NCBI GenBank assembly: GCA_037976565.1
Contig: CP137674.1
Location: 8,599,789 to 8,663,788 of the forward strand
Length of the DNA stretch: 64,000 bases
Direction: 5' to 3'
Source of the DNA: Mesocentrotus franciscanus
Lineage: Eukaryota; Echinodermata; Echinoidea; Camarodonta; Strongylocentrotidae
Shown here: in pieces, positions 34,601 through 46,067 of the stretch
How the letters are laid out: the number at the start of each line of letters is the position of its first letter
Numbering within the stretch: the stretch's first letter is position 1
Made by a program: the position numbers and the translations under genes
The notes under the pieces: generated by a model
The model's database searches: none
Told to the model about the DNA's origin: nothing
Seen by the model: only the letters and a program-made list of their open reading frames with translations

Positions 34601-37600
34601 TCAATGCTATACAGACCAGTAAGTATCAAACCATGTTGAGATACATTATGGTCACATAACCAGAATGTTTGATGTGTTTTTGTGTGTACAATGATACAGG
34701 CACAAACCCCTATCAGTTATAGCCAGCGGGTAAAAGCTAAAGTAAATTGGGTTTAGTCATAAAGTGAGTGCTTGTGTTGTTTAGGAGGACACTTTACTAG
34801 ATGGATGAATTGCCAATTTACCAGTATGAGGTAACCGATTAGGGGTTTGGGACAGGGTCCTATCATTTTTGTTTCGCCTGCGTAGCAAAAAGCGAGACAT
34901 AGGCGCCGCTTTTCCGGTGACGGCGGCGACGGCGACGGCGTCAACATCAAAACTTAACCTAAGGTTAAGTTTTTGAATTGTTAATATAATTTTGAAAGTA
35001 TAAGGTCCTATTAAATGAAACTTGGACTAAAGGGTTATCAAGTATCCCCAATCATGTGAGGAAAATTTCAGGTCACAAAGTCAAGGTCAAAGGTCATTTC
35101 AGGTCAACAAACTTAGACTATGTTGTGGCATCATCATCAAAAACTTAACCTGAGGTTAAGTTTTTGAATTTGTAATATAATTTTGAAAGTATAAGTTCTT
35201 ATTCAATGAAACTTAGACTAAAGGGTTATCAAGTATCCCCAATCATGTGAGTAGAATTTCAGCCCACTAGGTCAAGGTCAAAGGTCATTTCAGGTCAACA
35301 AACTTAACTATGTTGTGGCATCAGGCTAAGATTTTTTAATTGTTATCATAATTTTGAAAGTATACATTCCTATTCCATGAAACTTGAACATAAGGGTTAT
35401 CAAGTATCACCAATCATGTTATTAGTCTTTTAGGTGACAAAGTAAAGGTCAAATGTCATTTCAGGTCTGGAAACTTAGACTTTGTTGTGGCATCAACATC
35501 AAGATTTTGAAATTTTAGCATAATTTCAAAAGTGTTTGTTCAAATTCCATGAAACTTGTACCCAAGGGCTATCAAGTATCACAAATCATGTGACACAAAT
35601 TCCAGGTCACAAAGTCAAGGTCAAAGGTCATTTTAGGTCAGTAGACTTGGATTATGTTATCAAAATTTAATATGAGAATTAATAAATAAATTGTTGTTAT
35701 TTTTTCATATTTCATGAAAGTAAATATTCGAATCATTCGAGTACTTTCCCATGAATATTCTAATAGTAATTTTAGTATTCGATCCCAGGCCTAGTATGTA
35801 CATGATCAGTTACAGCTAGGTGACAATATTGATGTTTGGATAATATATATTGGAGTATATCTCATAATAATGTTCTCATTATGCTAATGAGACGTGATGT
35901 GATGTAGATGGGTTCTACCTTCCAATTGTTTTTACACAAAGTGCTGAAAAATCCTCTTTTCTTAAAAAGTTTATTAGATAACTTTATTTGTAAATTACTG
36001 ACAAGCATTGAAACATTTGTAGTCTTACCCATACACTAAATCTCATTATATTGTATTCTTATGATACAGTAAATAATTATTCTGATGATTCATAATCAAT
36101 ATTCACTTCAAAATGCTTATTATATTCAGAGGATTTCATTTTCGGGGGTCTGCAAATGGGCCACCCCGCCTATAAAAATAATGTCCCAACCTCAACTTTT
36201 CATCATATCGAATTGCGTAATGCCGAATTGCGTAATGCCGAATTGCGTAATGCAGGCGAGACCGCCGAGAGCGTTTCACTTGTTTTTCACATACCCTTAC
36301 CCCTCTTTATTCCTTTTCCGCTTGCTTACCCTTTTATGTGGAAATTACCAATCATAGTTTAATTTGAGTGCTATACATTTATGAAGTAACTAAACATGCT
36401 AAGATTCATTTAAGTGATTTTCAACATGCTACCTAATGTGCTTTAATTGTGAATTTAGATTCAACAAAACCTTTTGCACAAGCATTTTATCACCTCAAAG
36501 CTAGTTTCAAAGAAGAAACTGGAAAATGACTTCTGTTCATTTTTCTCAGTTGAGACTGGTAATTGATTTTCTGTTCCTTTCTCTCACAGTGCCCTTTGTG
36601 AAGAAGAAAGCAGACTGGGCTCTGAAGTGGATAGCATCAGATGAGAGCACCTTCGCCGAGAGATTGGTTGCGTTCGCTGCAGTGGAAGGAATCTTCTTCT
36701 CGGGATCCTTTGCTGCTGTTTTCTGGTTCAAGAAGCGGTGAGAATATAAATTTATATCCTGTGTGCATATTCAGTACATCTTTGTGTAAAGAATATCTTG
36801 TGATGATCTTAAATCCATTTCCTTTAATTCTTTAATATGATTGTGTGACATATAATTGAACTGAATGAAGAACTCGCATAGAATATTCCATTTAACATGT
36901 TATATCTTTATCTTATGAATGAAATTCTAGCCCTAGCTCAGGGTTCCACAATTTTATTGTTCATAGGGACTCTGAATTATTTTAGAGTCCCTGTGCATGG
37001 GCCCCTGTTGAAATATTGAAATTTGAGGTCCAAAGTTAGATTATGGAGCACTTGCTTCCTGTTAGTGTCAAGCCTCACTTAGTGTAAATAGGTACTATTA
37101 AAAAGAAGATCACTGACATTTCTTGTTATTATCATCAGCACTAAAAATATGAGGGGCTGCTTGCAAGTAGCACAGCTTCTTCATCAGTCTTAATTTGATA
37201 GGATACAAATACTGTATCTTTATTTTTACTCGTCTTTTTGCAATTACTCATGAACATTCAAATCCTGATTCTACAGGGGACTATTACCAGGCCTAACATT
37301 CTCCAACGAGCTGATCAGCCGTGATGAGGGACTCCACTGTGACTTTGCTTGCCTGCTCTTCTCCCATCTCAATCACCCGACTCCCGTCTCCCGTATCCAG
37401 GAGATCATCAAGGATGCGGTCCGGTTGGAAGAAGAGTACCTCTCCGATGCTCTACCAGTAGCTCTCATTGGTATGAATGCCCATCAAATGTGCCAGTACA
37501 TCGAGTTTGTGGCCGACAGACTGCTCATGGAACTCAAATGCCCGAAGGTGTGTCAAAGATCAAATATTTATGATGCTCTCTCTCTCTTCCCCTTCCCTCT

Positions 37601-38008
37601 CCTCCCTCTCTCTCTCTCTCTCTCTCTCCCTCTCCCTCTTTCCCTCTCTCTCTTTCTCTCATTTTGCATCATCAAGGTGTCTTCTGAATAGTACGTAGGT
37701 AGAAGCAAATTGAAGAATAATGCTATTTTATACCTAAATGCCATCGATACTGCTGATTCCATGAATAATGTTTGATGATATTACCTGGTGTGTAATGATT
37801 AATCATAACTGGTTTTTATATTAATCCTTCTCTTCCCACCCATGAAATCCAGATTTACAAAGTTGAGAACCCCTTTGACTTCATGGAGAACATCTCGTTG
37901 GAAGGAAAGTCCAACTTCTTTGAGAAGCGAGTCGGAGAGTACCAGAAGATGAACGTGATGACCCCAGAATTGGGAAGGCGCACCTTTACGTTGGATGCAG
38001 ACTTTTAA
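31675..38008 (+). CDS. RRM2: Ribonucleoside-diphosphate reductase small subunit (R2/RRM2)
   Basis: R2 partners with R1 to reduce NDPs to dNDPs using a di-iron centre and a tyrosyl radical. Exons: 31675-32396, 33169-33233, 33861-34007, 34528-34618, 36590-36737, 37277-37547, 37853-38008 (TAA), all with GT/AG borders and matching phases. The ligand motifs are AASDG (Asp), AMENIHSEMY (Glu, His, radical Tyr), AVEG (Glu) and RDEGLHCDF (Glu, His). The C-terminus [10 protein letters not shown] is the R1-docking tail. From [20 protein letters not shown] onward it follows vertebrate R2 almost without gaps. The first exon is odd: codons run in one frame to about 31976 and then in the -1 frame. Starting at ATG 32033 gives about 413 residues (vertebrates about 390); the acidic upstream frame would lengthen this. 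Vertebrate RRM2 is S-phase regulated. RRM2 versus p53R2 subtype cannot be settled here. Confidence 0.97.
32588..32978 (+). mobile_element. TTAA-flanked MITE, ~390 bp
   Basis: Lies in the first R2 intron seen. TTAA occurs at both ends (32588-32591, 32975-32978), and the terminal inverted repeats run AGATAAAG..GAGTTCTGG on the left and CCAGAACTCA..CTCT on the right. Homologous copies are at 52665-53078, 54223-54634 and (diverged) 9625-9992. The TTAA flanks fit a piggyBac- or Kolobok-type target; no transposase is present. Confidence 0.8.
34861..35660 (+). repeat. ~180-bp tandem array with nuclear-receptor-type half sites
   Basis: Lies in the R2 intron 34619-36589. A GC-rich leader (GTTTCGCCTGCGTAGC..GGCGCCGCTTTTCCGG, 34869-34940) is followed by four copies starting near 34949, 35139, 35323 and 35500. 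Each begins with or descends from a palindrome AAAACTTAACCT/AGGTTAAGTTTT, then has ATAATTTTGAAAGTAT, ATGAAACTTGGAC, GGGTTATCAAGTAT and AATCATGTGA words. It ends with AGGTCA-A-AGGTCA-TTTC-AGGTCA (35084-35106, 35275-35297, 35618-35640; degenerate at 35446-35458). Such leader/repeat units are, to my recollection, common in marine invertebrate genomes. Confidence 0.85.
36209..36253 (+). repeat. Three perfect 15-bp tandem repeats
   Basis: CGAATTGCGTAATGC three times in succession (36209, 36224, 36239), followed by AGGCGAGACCGCCG. It lies in an R2 intron. Confidence 0.95.
37590..37665 (+). repeat. (CT)n tract just after an R2 splice donor
   Basis: CT-rich run starting about 40 nt after the donor of the exon ending at 37547. 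Confidence 0.9.
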
Positions 38009-39557
38009 GAACCAACCACACTCGGGTATCCTGCACCCTAAACAGTGATGAAGGCCTTCGATGGTATATTTTGATATGACAAACCAAAAACTTTTGTGAA
38101 ATTTTGGGAGTGATCCAAATATGCAAATTTGCAGATTTTCTTCAAAATTAATGAATCACAACCATATATGTACTCTAACAATATTTGGCAAATGTTTCTC
38201 GCCGCGAAAAAAGGCAAGCTTTGACGATTTGTGAAAGGTGTATGTTGAGGAGTTTCTGGTTTAATAGAGTTGGCAAAAGGCTTGCATTCTGACTGGCTAG
38301 AGAGATGGAAAGCATACATTCACATTGGATGCAAACTTGTACAAACTGACCACTACTACACCCTTGGTAGTGAAGGGTCTGTGGTGGTATTTTATATGCA
38401 GCAGACATTTTGCATTTTTTCTGCTGAGAGCCTGAAGGACATTAACTCAATATTGGAGATGAGATTATTGAGATAATAATAATAATAATAGCTCACATTC
38501 ATAATGCGCCTAATACTTTATTTCTAGGTGCAGCACATATTATTTTTTTAAAACTAGTATTAATGGGTTGATTAATCGTCTGTCTTGTGTTCTATATGGG
38601 GGACCTTTCGATATAACACAAGCAGGGCATTAATTTCTTTTCCGAATTCATTTTAAGCCGTAAAGATGGTAAATCCGATATTGATTTGCACAAGGACACT
38701 TGTGCCAGAAGGTCTCTATGCCTTTCTGGTTCTGCATGGATAATTTTTTCATATTGATGCAGTATTTAAATCGTCTTTCCATGCTAAAAAAATGAAGCCT
38801 TCAAGTTTTTATAGGCTGTAAATGACGGACATTTATGATTGAAGAGATAATGAAACGTAGACAATCGTAAAGGAGATGAAAGTGTGGGTTTCATTTGTTT
38901 TTAGATTTTATATGCAAATGTTTATATACTTGTAGGTTTCACATGCAAAATGCTGAAGTAATATTAGAAATGTGTATACGATGTTGGTTTAATATATTTG
39001 GCTGAAAGATAGTAAATTATTTGAAGTGCCAGTACATTTATATAGCTCTATCTCTGTTTAGATCACAGTAGTTCTAAGTGACAGTTTTTAAAGAAAACAG
39101 CACTTTTAGGATACATTGTACATTGTACATGTATGTGAATGAAACTCTGTATAATATATATAGTTTAAAAAGAAAATGGTATTCAGCAGTGGAATCAGTG
39201 GTTAAACTTGAAATTGAATAAGTGATGAAACCGACAATGGAAGTGCAATACTCTTTAATGAATGCGTCAGTATATCACAGGTGCCATAACATGAAAGTAC
39301 CGGTAACTGAAATGTACATAGCAAATTTTGAATATCTCATGAACAATCAGATGTATGGTTTATAGGGAAAGGATACACAGTAATTTGATTCTTACTGTCA
39401 GTACTCTATTATCCTATCTCAAATTTTTATCCTCAATTTAAGTACTTTTTTTCTCACTCATTTTTCCATTCTCTTTGTTATCCTTGCAATGTTACGGTCT
39501 CTTGAATTTCCATCTCACTCACATTTATTTCTCTCCCCCCCCCTCCCTCTCTCTTGC

Positions 39558-39597
<40 letters not shown>

Positions 39598-42500
39598 TTT
39601 ATCTCTCTATATCTCTCTCTCTACCTATCTCTCTCGCTCATCCTCTCCTGTTATCTGTCTAATAAGATTTATTTATATTTATCTCTGAAATCAGTAGTGT
39701 GTACATAGATATTTATGTATCTGTAGCTGCCTTGTGCTACACTATATTTTAGTAAGCTTGTACAAACATGCATGTTTGAATGTAACATCTCTATTCTGGT
39801 GTCATGTAGATAAACATGTACTAGTAATTCATGGATTAAACACGTTTTAATATGCCTTTTCTCTGTTTTGAAAAGTGCATGTCCGAATAAACAGAAAATA
39901 AGTCTTTTTTAACAAAATTTGTAAAATCAGACATGTAATTCCTCCCAAGATCCACATATCTTGGAATTTCTACAGGGTGTCAAAAAATAACATTCAATGT
40001 TGTTTTTTAGTTTGTTTTTTTATGAAGAAAAAGATGTTGAGAAATAGATATGTAAGCTTGTAGGCTACATAACTATTTTCTTGATTGTCTCCTGATCAAG
40101 TAATGCGTATACTGTATTGCAATTTTTTTTTTCTCTCCGAAGACCACTTTCACTAGCCATTTTTACATCATTATTACATACATGTACGAGTAATACACCG
40201 CCAATGTTATACGTTGACCTTTCATGCTTTGTACCATTTGGTTTTTGTTGCATTTTGAAAGTTTTTTAACGTTTTAAACGAAGCTTCTTCTCATAGTAAC
40301 TGCCTGCATAAATATTTTACTTATCGGTAATCAATATTTCATCATCTTTGTTATGTTTGTGTAACCAGTAGTCTAGGAGAAAGGGTACAAGGGCATTGTA
40401 ATGACGCATCATTATCAATTCCAAACTGCCTCAATCTAATGGTACATGTACTTTGCTTCCATACACATACGTATAAAGCTTTAATGTACTCTACTCTCTT
40501 TAAACAGTAAATATTTTGGACTCTACAGATATTTGAATAATGATGGGGTACTCTTTGTAACAGTAATGATATGACAGGACAGGACGGCTATATGGTTATA
40601 TACATGTATATGGTTGCTGTTTCTGTTACAATTTTAAATGAAAACAAATCATAAATTTATATATGCCTGATGATCAAGTACATATCTGTGCACACTTCAT
40701 TATGAACATGTTTTTATATACTTTATTTCTCTCTGATATTAACTTCAATGTAATGTACATGTTTTATGTTTTAAGATTTCAGAAATATTCTAGGTTACGT
40801 TTGTAAGAGAATCACTGCATAACTTCTTAACTGCCAGAGAACTATTTAGTGTGAATCCCTTCTTGTTCTTTGTTTTGTTCAACAATGAACAAATTGCCAA
40901 TTTTAAGTGAAACATTTAACTATGAAAGATTTCATAAAGAAGTAAGTGTTTTAAGAAAATAAAACAAATAATTAATGAAAAAAAAACACTAAAAGGCAAT
41001 GTTACATGAAAAAATCTAATCTATATATCTCATGTCAATTTAGTGCATTCAGAAGCAAAATTACTGATTATAAACAGACGGCAGAATTATTAAAAAAACA
41101 GAATTATAATTTGTGTATACATTAACTAGAACTTGCATGTTATGAAGTGTCTGATTTTAAACAAATATTGGAATGTACTGGAGGAAGTGTGTAAACAAGT
41201 TTACACGACTGAAAATATTCACTTTTTGTCATTGAAATGTGTTTGTGGTAGAGGTAATGTTTGTATTCAGTTGATAAAGAATTTGTTACAGCATGGATTG
41301 AATGTAGATGAGACAGGCAGACTATCAGATTTTCAGAAAGATAACCAGCTACTTGCAAGTCGAACGAAAATTCGGGATGACAATGAAAGACCAGTACTGC
41401 ATATATTTAATATGATAGATGCAACATATTTATTGTACATTGATATACATGTAATAAGAAAGATCGAACATCCCAGTAGAGTGACTGACGGACCATAAAA
41501 CCGTCAGTCCACAAGACTGGCAGCCTACAAGACCGACAGCCCTTATGAAAAGGTTTTAGAAAGGGAGAATGACATACCAGTCTATCAGGGTATGGGCCGT
41601 CAGTCTGGGATGTTGGTTTCTTGGGCTGTGGCTAATTACGGATGTTTGATTGTTTTCTCCACTGTAATTTCAACTATAAGGAAAATAAATTAGTTTAACC
41701 TCTTTGACCAAAAGATTGTGAACCAAGAACATCATTATGACTTCCTCTATAGGTGCTTACAATATCAGATGGATTTATTCAACAGAGTACACTGTATTGC
41801 ACAATGTTGTCACTGGTTTCAATAAAAATTTGAAGTAATGATCATCAAATTCGTTGCGTATGTTATTTTGCGAACCATGGCTTATGCCACACGAGAACGG
41901 CTCCGAAGCTGAAGACTCTCTCACATGCAAAATTGACCTTTCATCGCTGCCAATGATCTTGAGTATACTTGAAGAGTAGTGGCGTAGCTATGAAAAGGGT
42001 TGGGGTAGCATGTCCAAAGAGAGAAAGAGAGGGGAAAGATAACATGAAAAGTAGATAATACAACCCCTCCCCCACATGATTGCCTACTTCTCTCGCATTT
42101 CATCAGTGAACCCTCAATGACTGGACGTATGCTCGACCAATGTACATGAAATGAGTCTGTCTGTGCACAGACATTAACAAATGACTTGCCCTAATTCATA
42201 TTTTTGACAACATACTTCTAATACTATCATGAACAATCAATTTTCAGAATACCACCCAAGAAAATAAATAACACTGAAAATATCAACTGCACGTACATGG
42301 AAACTAGTCTTTGTGTATGTGTGTGTTATGTATACAACTTAACTATAATACTCAATTTCTTTGAAGGTGACCAATTGCACACAATTTAAAAACTGTACAA
42401 TTCAGAGCTTTAAGTTTATAGATACAATGCAATGATGATGATAATATGCAATACATTTATATATATAGCGATATAACAAATATGTCCCTTTGCGCTGTAA

Positions 42501-43150
42501 TGGAGAGAAGGAAGGAAAGAAAAGAATAGAGAAGAGATATGCTCAGCATTCTTCCTTAAAGCGACTTGGTAACATTGGAAGTTGTTATTATTTGAGGGAT
42601 AGTAAGGAGAACCTTATGGGAAGGTATGACCTCCAGCCCCCCAAGAAACATGAACACTAATTTATTTTCAAACCCACATGATGGATCAGTGCTGATGAAG
42701 TTATCATGTACATGTACATGTAGTATGTGCATGCGTTCAATAATATCAATATGATGCGTCCAAGATGCGTCCAATTTATGGGTTCATAATTGTGAGATTT
42801 TACAAACTGCTAAATAAGTATGTTTTCAAATTACTTCTGTACTTTTTGTACGTTTCTATATTTCTATGGTATTCTGGCAAGTTATTCCATAAAACAGTGG
42901 CTGCATATATACACCTGTATATGGAAATGACCTTTCCCGTAAGATTTGTTATACATGTACATGTACAACAACCAAACTGTACAGGCGCGTACGCAGCGGG
43001 GGGTTTTGGGGGTTAAACCCCCTCAAATTTTTGTTATGTGCGTGGTTTTGGAGCAAAACCTCCCCCCTCAGTTTTTTCAAGTGAAAAAATAAATAAATTC
43101 ATGCTAAAGGATGAAAAAACAGACCTCCCCTGAACAAAATATCGGTCGGT
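38009..43150 (+). other. R2 3' UTR and downstream non-coding DNA
   Basis: AT-rich DNA after the R2 stop. AATAAA signals occur near 39888 and 41821, so the 3' UTR could end at either or elsewhere. An (AATAAT)n run (38474-38491) with CTCACATTCATAATGCGCC looks like a reversed SINE/LINE tail. A (CT)n block lies at 39530-39640. A C/G-rich patch with TACAGGCGCGTACGCAG at 42979-43075 looks like a transposon-end fragment. A 121-codon frame at 41133-41498 has no recognisable features. Confidence 0.5.
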
Positions 43151-43159
43151 ATAATTTTC

Positions 43160-44093
43160 CAATTTCTGGGGCAAAGAGGAAGACCTCACTGTCTTCTAGG
43201 AACTTATATGCTGGTGCACCCAGATGATGGAGACCCAGGACTTCTCAATCACTGTCCATTCCCTCCTCAGCCCACAACTGAATCTCTGAGAAGTCAGTTA
43301 AGTGGAAGAAGACATATTCAGAGATGTAGGAAGCATACGTGGGAAGCACTGTGAGCACCAGGTACACATCCAGGACTTCTCAAACACAATCCATTCCCTT
43401 CTCTGCCCAAGTCTTTATCTCTGAGGTATCTGGAAGATGGAAGACATTTTCCAGGAACTGATAGGCAGGAGCACTCAAAAAATACATTTCCAGGGCAAAC
43501 CGCCTCGTTTCCAAACTCCATCTTCTACTCTTCTCCTGACCCTCTGACTCTTGGTAATCCATCTGATCGGCAAAGAAAGACACCACTGGTTCTGTCATGA
43601 ATTGCTTCGCTCCAGCAACGACCTGCTCTTTGGTCAAACTCAGGTCATCCGGGTTGATATTGCTCTTTTTGGCATCTCTTTCAAGCTTTTGGACTTTCTT
43701 ACTTTCCTGTTTGAGTTTGAGAAGACATTGTGTTTGTTTCCTTTGGATTTCTAGGAGCTGTTTTTGAAGGAGGACCATCTTCTCTTTTTCTGTCCTCTGT
43801 CTCTGTGCTGGCCCACTCATCGAATCTGTGTTCACTCGTCTAACACCTGCTAAATGAACAGAGTCACCATTCGTTTTCATGCGATGATTATCTTTTACTT
43901 TCTGGCCAGCAATTACAACCACATTCTTCTGCAAACAGTTGTTGGGGTGTGACGAATTCTTACTGTCATTCACAGGTGTATCCTTGACATTTCTTATATC
44001 CAGGTTGTGATCATCTGTGGAACTGCCTTGTTGATGTGTCCTGCTAGAGTGTGAGGCGTAACAGTGATCCATTCCAAATGTTTTAGATCTACC
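43160..44093 (-). pseudogene. P-element/THAP9-like transposase relic
   Basis: Read on the minus strand. A 3' splice site (TTTTCTTTTCGCAG) precedes an exon starting at 44093. The frame continues to a TGA at about 43380 (roughly 235 codons). It has a polar N-terminal part, a Lys/Gln/Glu-rich coiled-coil stretch (LLQKQLLEIQRKQTQCLLKL), and then RRWSLETRRFALEMYFLSAP and AYQFLENVFHLPDTSEIKTW. That last pair of motifs matches the helical region of P-element and THAP9-type transposases (pattern RW...FAL.L...SP.AY.FLR..F.LP....L..W). No THAP zinc finger or DDE-like domain is visible nearby. The frame stops right after the motif, and a diverged duplicate follows (43235-43335). A domesticated short protein is possible but less likely. 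Confidence 0.6.
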
Positions 44094-45130
44094 TGCGAAA
44101 AGAAAAGTAAATGAAAGGCCTTTTAATTTATTGAGACACTAGATCTATATATATCTACACATGCACAGCACTTACATCAGTACGAGAATACACCCGATGG
44201 TGGCCTGTACTTACTAGTTATAGCGAAAAAGAAGAAGCATATTCTAGTATAGACCATAGCTCTATATAGTCTAGAGCTAGAGACGAGTAGAGATCAAACA
44301 AATTTCATAGCCTACGTCTATGACTAGATGTGTCTAGCCTAGGATCATGAGGTTCTAGAGTCTAGACAGTAAAATTAAGGATGCAAATTAATTTCTGAAA
44401 TATATTATAACAGTACTCAGTACAACTACAAGACAGTAGAATCAATTACCGTAGATCTATCTAGGCCTAACACTCAGTAACACTCATCACAGAAGCTTTG
44501 CCATGGCCCATGCCTTTGCTTTGGCTACTACTACTAGGCTCTAGTCTAAGGCTGTAGCTTGCAATTTCCAGATTTACAATTGTCGGCTTTCTATTACAAA
44601 GACTATTGCATCGAGAGTGAAATAGCCTAGCCCTACTTTTAGCATGCCTATAATTATAAAGCTAAAGGGCAAATTTTTGGTTCAAAGCACATTCCAAGAC
44701 AGTCCAAGCCACCCGTCAGCCCAGGCGAGAGGCCGGCGGCCGCGGGTAGGGGTTGCACTGTTCAGCTGCACTGTGCGGCTCGGACGAATCGGACGTGTAG
44801 TTGCACTTTAAAACCAAAATATGTGTACTCTAACTACTCTTAATCAAATTATTTAATAGGTTACCTGCTTAACTCACTCGCATACAACCCGTTCAGGCTC
44901 CGTAAATGTCGCCAGCGCTTGTCTAGTTGTCTTCATTCATAAATTTATTCCAGAAAACTTACATGACATAATATTAATTCACCGCACATTATGGGTATAG
45001 CATCGGGCAGTAATAATACTATACCTATACCCACATTATATGCAGCAGAAATTAGTAATGGACAGAACGCCATCTACAGTCGATAGTCTCCTTTTGTTTT
45101 TGTTGTTGTTGGTGGTGTTGCTGCTGCTGC
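44094..45130. other. Intergenic, CTAG-rich patch
   Basis: Between 44240 and 44370 the sequence is unusually rich in CTAG, TAGAC and AGATCTA words. A GC-rich stretch (44710-44790) follows. No exon was recognised, and no THAP finger that could serve the neighbouring transposase relic. Confidence 0.5.
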
Positions 45131-45438
45131 TGTTCTTCTTCTTTCTTCTTCCTTCTTCTTCTTCTTCTTCTTCTTCTTCTTCTTCTTCTTCTTCTTCTTC
45201 TTCTTCTTCTTCTTCTTCTTCTTCTTCTTCTTCTTCTTCTTCTTCTTCTTCTTCTTCTTCTTCTTCTTCTTCTTCTTCTTCTTCTTCTTCTTCTTCTTCT
45301 TCTTCTTCTTCTTCTTCTTCTTCTTCTTCTTCTTCTTCTTCTTCTTCTTCTTCTTCTTCTTCTTCTTCTTCTTCTTCTTCTTCTTCTTCTTCTTCTTCTT
45401 CTTCTTCTTCTTCTTCTTCTTCTTCTTCTTCTTCTTCT

Positions 45439-45473
<35 letters not shown>

Positions 45474-45493
45474 TTCAGTCTTCTTCTTCTTCA
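45131..45493 (+). repeat. Long (TTC)n / (GAA)n microsatellite
   Basis: A nearly pure TTC tract of about 300 bp (45152-45460, roughly 100 units) with a few interruptions at both ends. It produces poly-Ser and poly-Glu frames that are not coding. Confidence 0.98.
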
Positions 45494-45913
45494 AGCTTTT
45501 TATTCTCGCGAGAAGGGCACTCGGACCCTCCCCGACTTCTCTCAGTCTGAATTTAGATGAGTGGAGGCACTGGAGGGTTAATCGTCAATTTTCCTCAAGC
45601 CTGAGGAACTATTTTCTTAAATATGAGGGGGCTTTACAAATGTTTAATACACAAATTTGGACAAAGGGGCTATAGGAATATGCAAATAGTATAATGCTAA
45701 ATTAAGTCGGCCCGGTTTCACGGAAGAAAATGAACCAATACCACATGCAATGTATGTATGCAGCAGGCAGCTTTGTTTTACAATTCAACCATGGAGGGTC
45801 ACTAATTCAAAAATCCCCACCCCGACCGTCTGAGTAGAACTTCTCCTTCAGTAAATCATCAGGTAGGCCTATAGTTATTACGCCACCCCAGCCCCCTCCC
45901 CCTGCCCCGGTTC

Positions 45914-46067
45914 GCGTCATTTTTTTTTCTGCGGCACACATTGGGGCTTTTTTTTAAAAAGAGGTCTTCATTTAACCCTAACCCTAACCCTAACCCTAAC
46001 CCTAAACTTTCCCATATAGGCTCAACACGCACCTAACCCCAATCTGTGCCGCAGAAAAAAATAACGC
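45914..46067. mobile_element. 154-bp foldback element with telomere-type repeats in its loop
   Basis: The left arm GCGTCAT-T9-CTGCGGCACA (45914 on, continuing CATTGGGG) is mirrored by the right arm ending at 46067 (reverse complement GCGTTAT-T6-CTGCGGCACA, continuing GATTGGGG). Arms are about 32 bp. The loop includes five perfect TAACCC units (45973-46002). No clear target duplication. Confidence 0.8.

Noticed and set aside
36209..36253. CRISPR-like direct repeats
   Set aside because: Perfect 15-bp tandem copies without spacers in a eukaryotic intron.
41133..41498. 121-codon open frame on the + strand
   Set aside because: No recognisable motif; lies in R2 3' flank among stop-rich sequence; likely chance.
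45036..45675. Poly-Ser and poly-Glu frames
   Set aside because: Translation of the (TTC)n tract on both strands.
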